The position numbers were made by a program, and so were the translations under genes. A stretch of DNA of 64,000 nucleotides from NCBI GenBank assembly GCA_037974335.1, contig CM075728.1:143186785-143250784 (forward strand), read 5' to 3'. This DNA comes from Prionace glauca. Taxonomy: Eukaryota > Chordata > Chondrichthyes > Carcharhiniformes > Carcharhinidae. Shown in pieces: positions 44,993-54,229 of the stretch (its first letter is position 1; each line of letters begins with the position of its first letter). The notes below the pieces were generated by a model. That model did no database searches, was not told the origin of the DNA, and saw only the letters and a list, made by a program, of their open reading frames with translations.

Positions 44993-45293
44993 GGGCAGCA
45001 CAGTGGTTAGCACTGCCGTCTCACAACACCACTGACCAATGCTCGATTCCCAGCTTGGGTGACTATGTGGAGTCTGCACATTCTTCCCATGTCCACGTGG
45101 GTTTCCTCCGGGTGCTCCGGTTTCTTCCCACAGTCTGAAAGACGTGCTGGTTAGGGTGCATTGGGCCGTGCTAAATTCTCCTTCAGAGTCCCTGAACAGG
45201 CGCTGGAACAGGCAACTGGGGGATTTTCACAGCAACTTCATTGCGGTGTTAATGTAAGCCTACTTGTGACACTAATAAATAAACTTTAAACTT
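44993..45293 (+). mobile_element. V-SINE, full length, AATAAA-type tail
   Basis: Head GGGCAGCACAGTGGTTAGCA with B-box GCTCGATTCCC, V core CCGGTTTCTTCCCACAGTCT, and tail ACTAATAAATAAACTTTAAA. Confidence 0.9.
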
Positions 45294-45945
45294 AAATCAA
45301 TAAATCATTCAAAATTCCTGTAGATTTCCTCATCATTTGTTTTTACACTCATCTAAAATTTCATCTGCTCGGTTAAAGTAATCTGCATTTTGAGTTTTTT
45401 AACTATTGTTCTAAACTGTGCAAGTAGATTTAGGGAGATATTTAACAGGTTGTATTTCTGGGATAAGACTAATTACTTTAAAAAGCAGGCATGATCCTCT
45501 CATTATCCATTCCATAACTAATGAAGATTCTCCATTTACACAAACACCTTCCGAACAAGAAGAATTAGCAAGTGGCCCACTTTCTGTTGCTCGCTAGTTG
45601 GTGGCGAATTCCCGTTATTTAATATGCTGATTGCATCCAGGTTAATTATTTACTCAGAGACTGAAGAATTTCAATCTGAAGTTCATATTAAAAATACTAG
45701 TTACAGTTCTAGAAATGATAATGGTGTGATGTTGTCAGATTTCTGTAAAAACAGATGCTGCTGTATCGGTTTGTGAAGGTAAACCGAACTCTTTAAAAAA
45801 AACTGGTTCTAATACAAACAAGCAATGCCAAGTGAATTCTCAGCCTTGCAGGTGGTTTAGTGGTTAACACCATCTTTCATTGCAACAAATACCACTGAGG
45901 CCAACTTGAAATGAACCGTATTTCAGAAGAAAACTTGTTTTTTAT
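45294..45945. other. Probable IFTAP 5' intron, nothing recognised
   Basis: AT-rich, no recognised feature. Confidence 0.3.
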
Positions 45946-46247
45946 TATTCACGGCCAGCTTTTATTGCCCATCTCTAGTTGCTTTTGGTTCAGGAGACAG
46001 TTGAGAGTCAACCACATTGCTGTGGCTCTGGAGTAACATGTAGGCCAGACTGGGTAAGGATGGCAGATTTCCTTCCCTAAAGGACATTAGTGAACTGGAT
46101 GGGTTTCATGGAGATTCTTAATTCCAGATTTTTTTTACTGAATTCAAATTCCGTGGCGGGATTCAAACCCAGGTCCGCAGAATATTAGCTGAGTTCCTGA
46201 ATTAAAAGTCTAGCGATGATACCACGAGGTCATTGTTTCCCCCTCAC
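45946..46247 (-). mobile_element. tRNA-Leu/Ser-like SINE
   Basis: The minus strand has an A-box-like TGACCTCGTGGTATCATCGC and B-box GGTTTGAATCC. Its body matches the copy at 27.64-27.95 kb. Confidence 0.75.
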
Positions 46248-46687
46248 TGAAACTTATTTTTCACATGCACCAAGCCTAAAGACAAGAGGAGGAATGTTAG
46301 AATTCAAAGGAGAAAGTGAAGCGTCCGCAGCTAAACTGTTATTGCAAGATGCTGTAAATGTAAAAATTATATCCATACTGTAGGCTGGATACAGTATAGA
46401 AAATAGAAAACAGCATAACTCAAAACTGACAAACACACTGCACCCTGATGGTGAGTTTCTTCAATATGTAATGAGGAAACAGCAGAGGCCCTTCATTTAC
46501 ACTAGAGTGCTCAGATAATGGACAGAGAGCAGAGATAAACAGCAGATGCCCTTCATGTACTGTATATTACTACAGAATGTCTTCCAAACAGGATGTTTGT
46601 TTGTACAAGGACAGGACTGAAAATTCAGTGATGTACCGAGGGAGCACTGCACTGTCAGAAGTGCCACAGTTCAACTGTTCAGCTGAA

Positions 46688-46985
46688 TGTAGGAACATGG
46701 GAACAGCAAGCGGTCACTCAGCCACTGTAGCCTGCTCCACTGTTCAATAAGATCATGGCTGATCTCAATCCCACACTCCTGTGTGGCGCCCATCACTCTT
46801 GATTCCCTTATCAAACAGAAATCTGTCCAACTCTGCCTTAAATAAATCTAGAGACCCAGGCTCCGCTGCTTCCAAACAGCATCACCCTCTTTGGGAGAAA
46901 AAGTTTCTCCTCATTTCCATCTTAAAATAGAGATCCCTAATTTTTTTATCTATGCCCCCTACTTCTCATCTTCTCCCACAAGAGG
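46688..46985 (-). mobile_element. CR1-like LINE, old 3' end
   Basis: GTTCAATAAGATCATGGCTG and a CCCCTACTTCTC end typical of shark CR1 3' ends, with many changes. Confidence 0.7.
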
Positions 46986-47239
46986 AAACAAACATATCCT
47001 CAGTATCAACAAAACCTGAACAATATCCAGCTTTGAACTGACAAGTGACAATAACATTCACGCCACAAGTGCTAGGAACCATCTCCAACAAGAGAGAATC
47101 AAATTACCATCACTGAATCCCCCACCGTCAACATGCTGAAGATTAACACTGACCCAAAACTGAAGTGGACTAGCCATAAACAGATGTGGCTATTAGAGCT
47201 GGTCAGAGGCTAGGAATACTGTGGTAAGCAACTCACCTC

Positions 47240-47790
47240 CTGACTTCCCAAAACCTATCCACCATCTACAAGGCCCAAATCAGGAATGTAATGGAATACT
47301 TTCCACTTGTCTGGAAGAGTGTAGTTCCAACAACACTCAAGAAGCTCAACACCATCCTGGACAAATCAGCCAGCTTGATTGCTGCCCTTCTACAAACATT
47401 CAATCCCTCCACAACTAATGCATAGTGGCAACCGTGTGCACCATCTACAAGATGCATGGCAGCAACTCACCAAGTTCCTTGGGCAGCACCTTCCAAACTC
47501 ATGGCCACTATCAAAGAACAATACTTTGTTATGAGTTTGGAAGGTTGATGAGTTGCTGCAGTGGAAAGTACACACGATTGGCATCTAAAAGGACAAGACC
47601 AGCAGATACATGGGAACACCACCATCCCCTCTAAGTCACTCACCATCCTGATTTGGAAATATATCAGTCGTGCCTTCACTGTCACTGGGTCAAAATGCTG
47701 GAATTCCCTCCCTAACGGCATAGTGGGTGTAAGTACACCACAGGGACTGCAATGGTTCACAGCAGGATTAGGGATGGACAATTACTGCTG
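47240..47790 (+). mobile_element. LINE-J, C-terminal RT region and 3' part
   Basis: Frames give STIYKAQIRNVMEYFPL, TTLKKLNTILDKSASLI-like, AAVCTIYKMHGSNSPS and AGAWEHHHP-like residues, with several shifts. It matches the pieces at 57.0-58.4 kb. The LINE clade is not clear to me. Confidence 0.7.
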
Positions 47791-47931
47791 GCCCAGAAAG
47801 GAACAGAAATTGGTCACTTTGTAATAATAAGGTTTTGGTTTTACTCACACCTGATGTCACTCTGTGGATGTGGGAAAGTGATTAGGATGAAGGTGCGGAA
47901 TGGGAGAGAGCTTCCAAGACATTGCGCTGCT

Positions 47932-48299
47932 CCTGATCCAGATCCAGAACCTGATCCAGATCCAACCCCAGAACCTGATCCAGATCCAGAACCTGATCCA
48001 GATCCAACCCCAGAACCTGATCCAGATCCAGAACCTGATCCAGATCCAGAACCTGGTCCAGATCCAGAACCTGATCCAGATCCAACCCCAGAACCTGATC
48101 CAGATCCAACCCCAGAACCTGATCCAGATCCAGAACCTGGTCCAGATCCAACCCCAGAATCTGATCCAGATCCAGAACCTGATCCAGATCCAAACCCAGA
48201 ACCTGATCCAGATCCAGAACCTGATCCAGATCCAGAACCTGATCCAGATCCAAACCCAGATCCAGATTCAGCTCCTGATCCTGACCCAGATCCAGTTCC
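47932..48299. repeat. GATCCA-based minisatellite beside the IFTAP promoter
   Basis: About 370 bases are built from GATCCA hexamers arranged in 18-base units (GATCCAGATCCAGAACCT) and 24-base units with an added ACCCCA. The array is only about 85 bases from the X-box. Every unit is a multiple of three, so long reading frames run through it on both strands (Pro-Asp-Pro-Glu on plus, Leu-Asp-Leu-Asp-Gln on minus). That is a by-product of the repeat and I do not call a gene. It would lie just inside the first IFTAP intron. Confidence 0.95.
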
Positions 48300-48383
48300 C
48301 GGTTATTTGTTGATGACGGGCTTCTCTAATAAACACACATTTGGACATTTTGCAGCAGTTTGCGGCTTTCTTACCGTCTCCCT

Positions 48384-48396
48384 GTCGCCTAGCAAC
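48384..48396 (+). promoter_or_regulatory. RFX X-box, GTCGCC-T-AGCAAC
   Basis: Both halves match the X-box consensus GTNRCC N(0-3) RGYAAC without mismatch, with a one-base spacer. RFX factors bind such sites in promoters of ciliary genes, and the gene starting here, IFTAP, is a ciliary transport factor. The site is about ten bases from the inferred first-exon donor, so it may lie downstream of the start site. Confidence 0.7.
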
Positions 48397-48436
48397 GCCG
48401 TGGGGCGCGGGACACGCCGGAAGCTGTAGGCTGGGT

Positions 48437-48444
48437 GGGCGGGG
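48437..48444 (+). promoter_or_regulatory. GC box GGGCGGGG
   Basis: A perfect SP/KLF-type GC box seven bases from the ZNF143-type motif, within the GC-rich promoter block. Confidence 0.6.
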
Positions 48445-48450
48445 TCGAAA

Positions 48451-48464
48451 ACTACAATTCCCAC
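48451..48464 (+). promoter_or_regulatory. ZNF143/THAP11-type motif ACTACAATTCCCAC
   Basis: The core ACTACAATTCCCA is the well-known vertebrate promoter motif bound by ZNF143 (Staf) and linked to THAP11/HCF-1. It usually lies close to the start site of housekeeping and bidirectional promoters. Confidence 0.75.
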
Positions 48465-48560
48465 AAGGCTGAACGGCATGGTCCCACCGGAAATGGTCCC
48501 CCGGGAAGATCCATTGCCGAATCTCCGTTCCGGGTCCGGGGAACAGATTGAGGCCCCTGT

Positions 48561-49299
48561 TGTTTCTCAATGTGTCCCAGAAATATCTCCAACATATTGT
48601 TACCCCAAATCAGTAATACCCTGCAGGGTAGGACAGGACAGCTTTCAATAGCAGCTAGGCATTGGGGAACATTCATTTAGTCACTCCTATTACGTAAACT
48701 TCCCCTAATTCTTACACATTTTACATTAATATTAAATCTTATTTATTGCCCCAAATCCTCACAGGCAAATCACAAAGGCCAGGTACGAGCTGACTGGCAA
48801 AGTGGTGATAAGAGGATCCATCGGGAGCTGATGTTGAATGTTAGGAATGCCGAATTTCCTGGAAGAGCAAATGGACACTTTCCACAGGGATTGAGATAAC
48901 TATTGAAGGGAAAAGCTCTCCCGTGGGGAAAGGGCAGTAGGGCTAGGAGCAGGCACAGGCACGATGGGCTGAATGGCTTTTCTCAGCACTGTCTCATTCC
49001 AGAGAAATCTCCTTGCTCAAGTCATACAGAACTTCTACCAGAAGAAGTCACCAAGACGACTAACAAATTTATTAAAAGGAAACGAGATAAATACACGGGG
49101 AGCAGGGGGTGAAGCCCTGAGAGGGGCTGAGAGGGGCCATTGAAGTAACGTGGGATGAGATTCATGTGGCACATAAATTCTGACAAAGACCAAATGGCCG
49201 TTGTCTCTGCTGTAAACGCAATGTCATTCCATATGACTCAAACTGACCAGCCAGTTCAGGCAAGAGATAGTCCTTAAGTTGCAAATCACCATGGCCACT
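48561..49299. other. Between the IFTAP promoter and RAG2
   Basis: A CR1/SINE tail-like piece lies near 48.96 kb (CACGATGGGCTGAATGGCTT). The rest is unassigned and may include a RAG2 5' exon, which I could not identify. Confidence 0.35.
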
Positions 49300-49762
49300 T
49301 TATTTGTCTGAATGTCAGTGCACCTTCAACCTCTCTATTATATTTGTTTTACATGAGTGTAAAAACTCCTGCAGTAGCCTCACTAACGTTCTATACAACT
49401 CCATCATGACTTCCCTGCTTTTGGAATCTATGCCTCGATGGATAAAGGCAAATGTCCCATTTGCCCTTTTCACCACCCTACTAACATGGCCTTCCACTTT
49501 CAGAGATCTGTGGATAAAAACGCCATGGTCCCTTTGTTACACAGAACTTCCTAGTGTCCTACCATTCATTGAGTACTTTCTTGTCAAATTACTCCTTCCA
49601 AAGTGAATCACCTCACACTTTTCAGGATTAAATTTCATCTGCCACTTAGTCTATTTGACCATTTAGTCTTTATCTTCTCATAGCCCAAGACACTCCTTCA
49701 AGTTCACCACCTGGCCAATCTTTGTGTTATCCGCAAACTTACTAATCTTACTCCCCACATAG

Positions 49763-49990
49763 TCATAGAATCATAGAATCCTTTAGTGCAGAAAGAGGCC
49801 CTTCGGCCCATCGGGCCTGCACCGACTACAATCCCACCCAGGCCCTACCCCCATATTGCTACACATTTACCATTAATCCTTCTAACCCACACATCTCAGG
49901 ACACTAAGGGGAAATTTTAGCATGACCAATCAACCTAAGCCGCACATTTTTGGACTGTGGGAGGAAACTGGAACACCCGGAGGAAACCCA
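49763..49990 (-). mobile_element. V-SINE inserted in CR1-D
   Basis: The minus strand has the V core (TTTCCTCCCACAGTCCAAAA) and a tail TTTCTGCACTAAAGGATTCT with ATTCTATGA repeats. The tRNA head is missing. Confidence 0.85.
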
Positions 49991-50082
49991 ATCATCAATG
50001 TCATTGATATAAATGATGAAAAGTAGGGGGCCCAACACAGATCTTTGAGATACACTACTGGACACTGGCTTCCAATCACTAA

Positions 50083-51180
50083 TAAATCACAACACCAGGT
50101 TAAAGTCCAGCAGGTTTATTTGGCAGCTTTTGGAGCGCTTGTCCTTCATCAGGTGAGTGAGGATTGGTATTCACAAGCAGGGTATATACAGATACAAACT
50201 TAATTTACAAGATAATGGTTGGAATGCGAGTCTTTACACGTAATCAAGTCTTGAAGGTACAGACAACCAGAGCCTTCAACATATCATTGATGAAGATGAA
50301 CATCTCGCCAGGGCTATCCCCATACCCCCACTTCTTGCTGTCAAACAACCACACAACCTCAAACAGACCATTGTTCGCAGCAAACTACCCAGCCTTTAGG
50401 AGAACAGTGACCACAATACCACACAACCCTGCCACAGCAACCTCTGCAAGACATGCCGGATCATCGACATGGATACCATCATCACACGTGAGAATACCAT
50501 CCACCAGGTACACAGTACTTAACTCTTGCAACTCGGCCAACGTTGTCTACCTGATACGCTGCAGGAATGAATGTCCCGAAGCATGGTACATTGGGGAGAC
50601 CATGCAGATGCTATGACAATGGATGAATGAACATCGCTCGACAATCACCAGGCAAGACTGTTCCCTTCCAGTCGAGGAACACTACAGCGGTCACGGGGAT
50701 TCAGCCTCTGATCTTTGGGTAAGAGTTTTCCAAGGCAGCCTTCACGACACACGACAGCGCAGAGTCGCTGAACAGAAGGTGATAGCCAAGTTCCGCACAC
50801 ATGAGGTCGGCCTCATCCGGGATCTTGGGTTCATGTCGCACTATCTGTAACCCCCACGACTTCCCTGGGCTTGCAACATCTCACTAACTGTCCTGTCTGG
50901 AGACAATACACATCCCTTTAACCTGTGCTTAACCCTCTCTCCACTCACATTGTCTCTACCTTTAAGACTTGATTACCTGTAAAGACTCGCATTCCAACAA
51001 TTATCTAGTAAATTAAGTTTGTGTCTTTATACGCTCTGTTTGTGAACACCAGTCCTCACTCACCTGATGGGGCAGCGCTCCAAAAGCTCGTGCTGCCAAA
51101 TAAACCTGTTGGACTTTAACCTGGTGTTATGAGACTTCTTGCTGTGGCCACTCCAGTCCAACGCCGGCATCTCCACATCA
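50083..51180 (+). mobile_element. Penelope-like element with inverted ends
   Basis: The ends are inverted copies of each other: CAACACCAGGTTAAAGTCCA near the left, and its complement TGGACTTTAACCTGGTGTTA near the right. The plus strand encodes part of a Penelope-type protein (VVYLIRCRNECPEAWYIGET, the GIY-YIG motif as VYLI and YIG; then MNEHRSTITRQD and [19 protein letters not shown]). The RT domain is absent. A 13-base target duplication with two mismatches lies at 50070-50082 and 51181-51193. It is about 500 bases upstream of RAG2. Confidence 0.88.
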
Positions 51181-51355
51181 TTCCAGTCATTAAAATAACC
51201 TTCTGTTATCACCCTCTGTCTCCTACAACTGAGCTAATTTTGAATCCACTTTATCAAATTACCCTGTATCCCGTGTGAATTTACCCTCTTTACAAGTCTC
51301 CCATGTGGGACCTTGTCAAAAGCTTTGCTGAGTTGGGTGAAGATTTACTGCAACT

Positions 51356-51630
51356 GAAGTTTAGTACAAAGGTTGAAAGTGATTGCAGTTTGCTCATTGC
51401 AAAAAAAAAATCAATGTACAATATTTTCATCATTTAATAACAAAATACCTTCACAACCTGAAGTAATTGAATTTTGAAATATAAAGTGAAGATTATTTTT
51501 AATTGTTGATTGATCAGAAAGATTCCAGGGAATAACAGCATCTTGGCAGCTGTATAAAAGTTGCAGAGTGGTTAGCACAATCTATGGTAATCAATATTGT
51601 GATAAATCTTCCAATTCTAATCTTATCTGA
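51356..51630. other. RAG2 upstream flank
   Basis: AT-rich, unique-looking. It probably contains the end of the RAG2 5' intron. Confidence 0.4.
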
Positions 51631-51671
51631 TGTTTCTTTCCTTTGTAAGGTTTACCAGCTCTCTAGTGCAG
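51631..51671 (+). promoter_or_regulatory. Candidate splice acceptors just before the RAG2 start codon
   Basis: A pyrimidine tract TGTTTCTTTCCTTTGTAAG ends at 51649, and a second AG (AGTGCAG) ends at 51671, two bases before the ATG. RAG2 genes have noncoding 5' exons joined just upstream of a single coding exon, so one of these is probably used. The 5' exon itself was not identified. Confidence 0.55.
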
Positions 51672-51673
51672 AA

Positions 51674-53233
51674 ATGTCCCTGCGAATGGTTTCCGATAGC
51701 ACCAACTGTAATCTCATCTACGCCGGGTTCTCACTGTTCAATTTCCACGGTGAAGTCTTTCTCTTTGGTCAGAAAGGATGGCCAAAGAGATCCTGCAGCA
51801 CTGGCGTTTTCCTTCTTCATCTCAAAGGCCACATTTTCAAACTGAAAGCGGTTTCATTTTCCCCTGATTCCTGCTACCTCCCCCCTCTGCGCTGTCCCGC
51901 AGTAACTCATTACTCTGACCCCTCAGAATCAAACAGCCTCATCTACCTCATCCATGGTGGGAGAAATCCAAACAATGAGCTGTCCAATTTGCTTTACTCC
52001 ATGATGGTTTACAGCAGCACTGGGAATAAGAGAACTTTGCTTTGCTGCATTGAAAAGAATTTGAAAGGGGATATCCCTCAGGGAAGGTATGGTCACAGTC
52101 TCAATGTCATTCAGGTCAAAGGGCAAACCCTGGGCGTCTTGTTTGGGGGCAGAAGTTACCGGCCCCCAGGGCAAAGAACCACAGAAAACTGGAACAGCGT
52201 GGTCGATTGTCCACCAGAGGTTTTCCTGCTTGATATAAACACGGGTCACTGCACTTCACACCCGATCCCAGAAATAGACGCTGGCTTTTCATTTCATGTC
52301 TCTATTGCAAAAAATGACACAGTCTACATACTCGGTGGCCACTCAATTGAAAACAACCATCGCCCTGAAAGATTACTGAACCTCAAAGTCGATCTGTTGG
52401 GGGTCTCTCCCAGTGTAAAATGTACAATATTTAATCGTGGCATTGCTGTCTCCAGCGGAATAGTGACCCAAGCGAGCTCAGATGAATTCATCATTGTCGG
52501 TGGTTATGAGTCAGAGAGCCAGAAGAGAATGGTTTGTAACACCATCATTCTGGAGGATGGTGACATTCAGATTCTGGAGAGGGAGCCCCCAGAATGGTCC
52601 AATGACGTTAAAGCAAGTAAAACCTGGTTTGGTGGCAACATGGGAAATAGTGCAGTGCTAATTGGCATCCCAGGAGAAAGCAAACAAGATGCAACTGATG
52701 CAAACTTCTTCTACATTGTAAATTTTGGACAGTTGGAGGAAGAAAGCCAAGTTTCTAATAGCCAGGAATCCTTCACTGACCCTGAAGAATGCAGCACTCT
52801 GGAAGATTCGGAAGAATTCACCTTTGAGGTGGAAGCTGAGGGCTCCAATGAAGCAGAGAATTGGGATAATGGTGATGAGGAAGGTTATTGGATTAAATGC
52901 AGCCCAACCTGCAATGTCAACATTAACATCTGGGTTCCGTATTACTCCACCGAATTCAACAAACCTGCCATGATTTTCTGTTCCAGTGGTGGGGACGATG
53001 GGCACTGGGTACATGCCAAGTGCATGGATCTCACAGAATCCCAGCTTATCCAGTTTTCTCAGGAAAACACCAAGTATTTTTGCAAAGAGCATCACATCGA
53101 CAGAGGAATTCAAACTCCACAGAGTAAAAAACAGATAAAGCGAACCCCAATAAAATCTCCACGTAAAAAATCGCCCGCAACTCTGAAGAGGACTCCGATG
53201 AAGAAGAGTTTTCTGAAGAGACTGTTTGATTGA
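51674..53233 (+). CDS. RAG2: RAG2, V(D)J recombination-activating protein 2
   Basis: One uninterrupted coding exon gives 519 residues (human 527), starting MSLRMVSDS and ending KKSFLKRLFD. The frame runs 90 bases further upstream, but this Met matches all RAG2 proteins and sits just after splice acceptors. Residues 1-350 form the six-bladed Kelch-like propeller that binds RAG1; glycine pairs are seen in IHGG 93-96, LFGGR 156-160, LGGH 220-223 and VGGY 275-278. Residues 355-404 are the acidic hinge. Residues 405-474 are the PHD finger that reads H3K4me3, with Cys409, Cys413, Cys436, His444, His447, Cys450, Cys470 and His473 as zinc ligands and Tyr405 and Trp445 in the aromatic pocket. A basic tail follows. 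The protein works in the lymphocyte nucleus with RAG1 to cut at recombination signals. Nothing looks broken. IFTAP lies divergently upstream. Confidence 0.99.
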   Translation: MSLRMVSDSTNCNLIYAGFSLFNFHGEVFLFGQKGWPKRSCSTGVFLLHLKGHIFKLKAVSFSPDSCYLPPLRCPAVTHYSDPSESNSLIYLIHGGRNPNNELSNLLYSMMVYSSTGNKRTLLCCIEKNLKGDIPQGRYGHSLNVIQVKGQTLGVLFGGRSYRPPGQRTTENWNSVVDCPPEVFLLDINTGHCTSHPIPEIDAGFSFHVSIAKNDTVYILGGHSIENNHRPERLLNLKVDLLGVSPSVKCTIFNRGIAVSSGIVTQASSDEFIIVGGYESESQKRMVCNTIILEDGDIQILEREPPEWSNDVKASKTWFGGNMGNSAVLIGIPGESKQDATDANFFYIVNFGQLEEESQVSNSQESFTDPEECSTLEDSEEFTFEVEAEGSNEAENWDNGDEEGYWIKCSPTCNVNINIWVPYYSTEFNKPAMIFCSSGGDDGHWVHAKCMDLTESQLIQFSQENTKYFCKEHHIDRGIQTPQSKKQIKRTPIKSPRKKSPATLKRTPMKKSFLKRLFD

Positions 53234-53529
53234 AAATGCGAAACCTTCAGGTTTAGTCAGAGACTCGAAAATGGTTAACAAATTGCAGCAATTTAGAAAT
53301 TAATATTTGGGGTCTCGGCTATATTTGTGCATTCTGATATCCATCTTATTTTAAATTTATCATTACACAAAAATAACCAATATAATTGTATGGTTTAGAT
53401 ATGCTTCACACAACAAATATTAAGCTAAAATGCCTCTCAGAGTTAGCATCATATAGTTCACATGTACTAAGACTTGAACTCTTGTTAAAAAAAACAATGT
53501 CCATTTTCCTATTTAACAAAAAATCTAAG
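53234..53529 (+). other. RAG2 3' flank, probable 3' UTR
   Basis: About 300 AT-rich bases free of recognised repeats follow the RAG2 stop. I saw no canonical AATAAA on the plus strand before the CR1 copy that starts near 53.53 kb, so the transcript end is unknown. Confidence 0.4.
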
Positions 53530-54050
53530 ACCATTAGACCGTAAGATGTAGAAACAGAATTAGGCCACTCGGCCCATCGAGTCTGCTCTGCCATTCAATC
53601 GTGGCTGATATTTTTCTCATCCCCATTCTCCTGCCTTTTCCCCATAACCCCTGACCCCCTTATCAATCAGGAACCTATCTCTCTCTGTCTTAAAGACACT
53701 CACTGACCCGGCCTCCACAGCCTTCTGCGGCAAAGAGTTCCACAGATTCCCCACTCTCTGGCTGAAGAAATTCCTCCTCATCTCTGTTTTAAAGGATCGT
53801 CCCTTTAGCCTGAGGTTGTGCCCTCTCTGGTTCTAGTTTTCCCTACCACGGAAACATCCTCTCTATGCCCACTCTACCAGGGCCTCACAGTATCCTGTAA
53901 GTTTCAATAAGATCCCCCCCTCATCCTTCCAAACTCCAACAAGTACAGACCTAGAGTCCTCAACCATTCCTCATCCGACAAGCCCGCCATTCCAGGGAAC
54001 ATTATTGTGAACCCCCCCCCCCCGGACCCTTTCCAAGGCCAGCAGATCCT
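53530..54050 (-). mobile_element. CR1-like LINE, 3' end
   Basis: Starts GACCATTAGACCGTAAGATG and holds CTCGGCCCATCGAGTCTGCT and TTCCCCATAACCCCTGACC. It ends near a C-run at 54.01 kb. Confidence 0.82.
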
Positions 54051-54054
54051 TCAT

Positions 54055-54125
54055 AGAAATCATCGGAACCCTTTATTGCAGAAAGAGGCCATTCGGCCCA
54101 TCAAGTCTGCCCCAACAATAATAAC
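54055..54125 (-). mobile_element. SINE or CR1 tail fragment
   Basis: GCAGAAAGAGGCCATTCGGC is a short piece of the shared SINE/CR1 tail. Confidence 0.5.
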
Positions 54126-54229
54126 AACTAAAAGCACTTTAATCCCATTTACCAGATATGAAGAAACTGTTCCCATTGGTGGAAGAATCAAGAGGCAAAG
54201 TGCAAATGTTTAAGGCAATTGGAAAATGA

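Larger units (their letters stand above)
48375..48560. promoter_or_regulatory. GC-rich promoter, probably of IFTAP and perhaps bidirectional
   Basis: About 190 bases rich in G+C and CpG stand out from the AT-rich surroundings. They hold an X-box, a GC box, an ACTACAATTCCC motif and two ETS-like CCGGAA cores (48417-48422, 48487-48492). On the minus strand a good donor, GACG/GTAAGA, lies at the left edge, with the last exon base at 48375. This suggests a noncoding first exon of IFTAP transcribed leftward and spliced to 29010. Position and motifs agree with the mouse Nwc promoter, which lies in the 5' part of the Rag2 locus. Start sites cannot be seen from sequence. Confidence 0.7.
49300..51355 (-). 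mobile_element. CR1-D LINE hosting a V-SINE and a Penelope-like element
   Basis: CR1-D sequence (minus) is seen in three pieces: 49.30-49.76, 49.99-50.08 and 51.18-51.36 kb. They include TCACACTTTTCAGGATTAAA and the RT palm (TATCACCCTCTGTCTCCTAC and GTGGGACCTTGTCAAAAGCT). They are in register once the two insertions are set aside. Confidence 0.82.

Noticed and set aside
47752-48429. 225-codon plus-strand frame rich in Pro-Asp-Pro-Glu
   Set aside because: It is the translation of a GATCCA minisatellite. The opposite strand is open as well, and the frame runs into a promoter.
48268-48570. 100-codon minus-strand frame across the promoter
   Set aside because: It overlaps the GC-rich promoter and the inferred donor, with no family resemblance. 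IFTAP starts in a later exon.
51584-51673. A 30-codon N-terminal extension of RAG2
   Set aside because: It is intron-like sequence with a pyrimidine tract and acceptors. All known RAG2 proteins start at the later Met.
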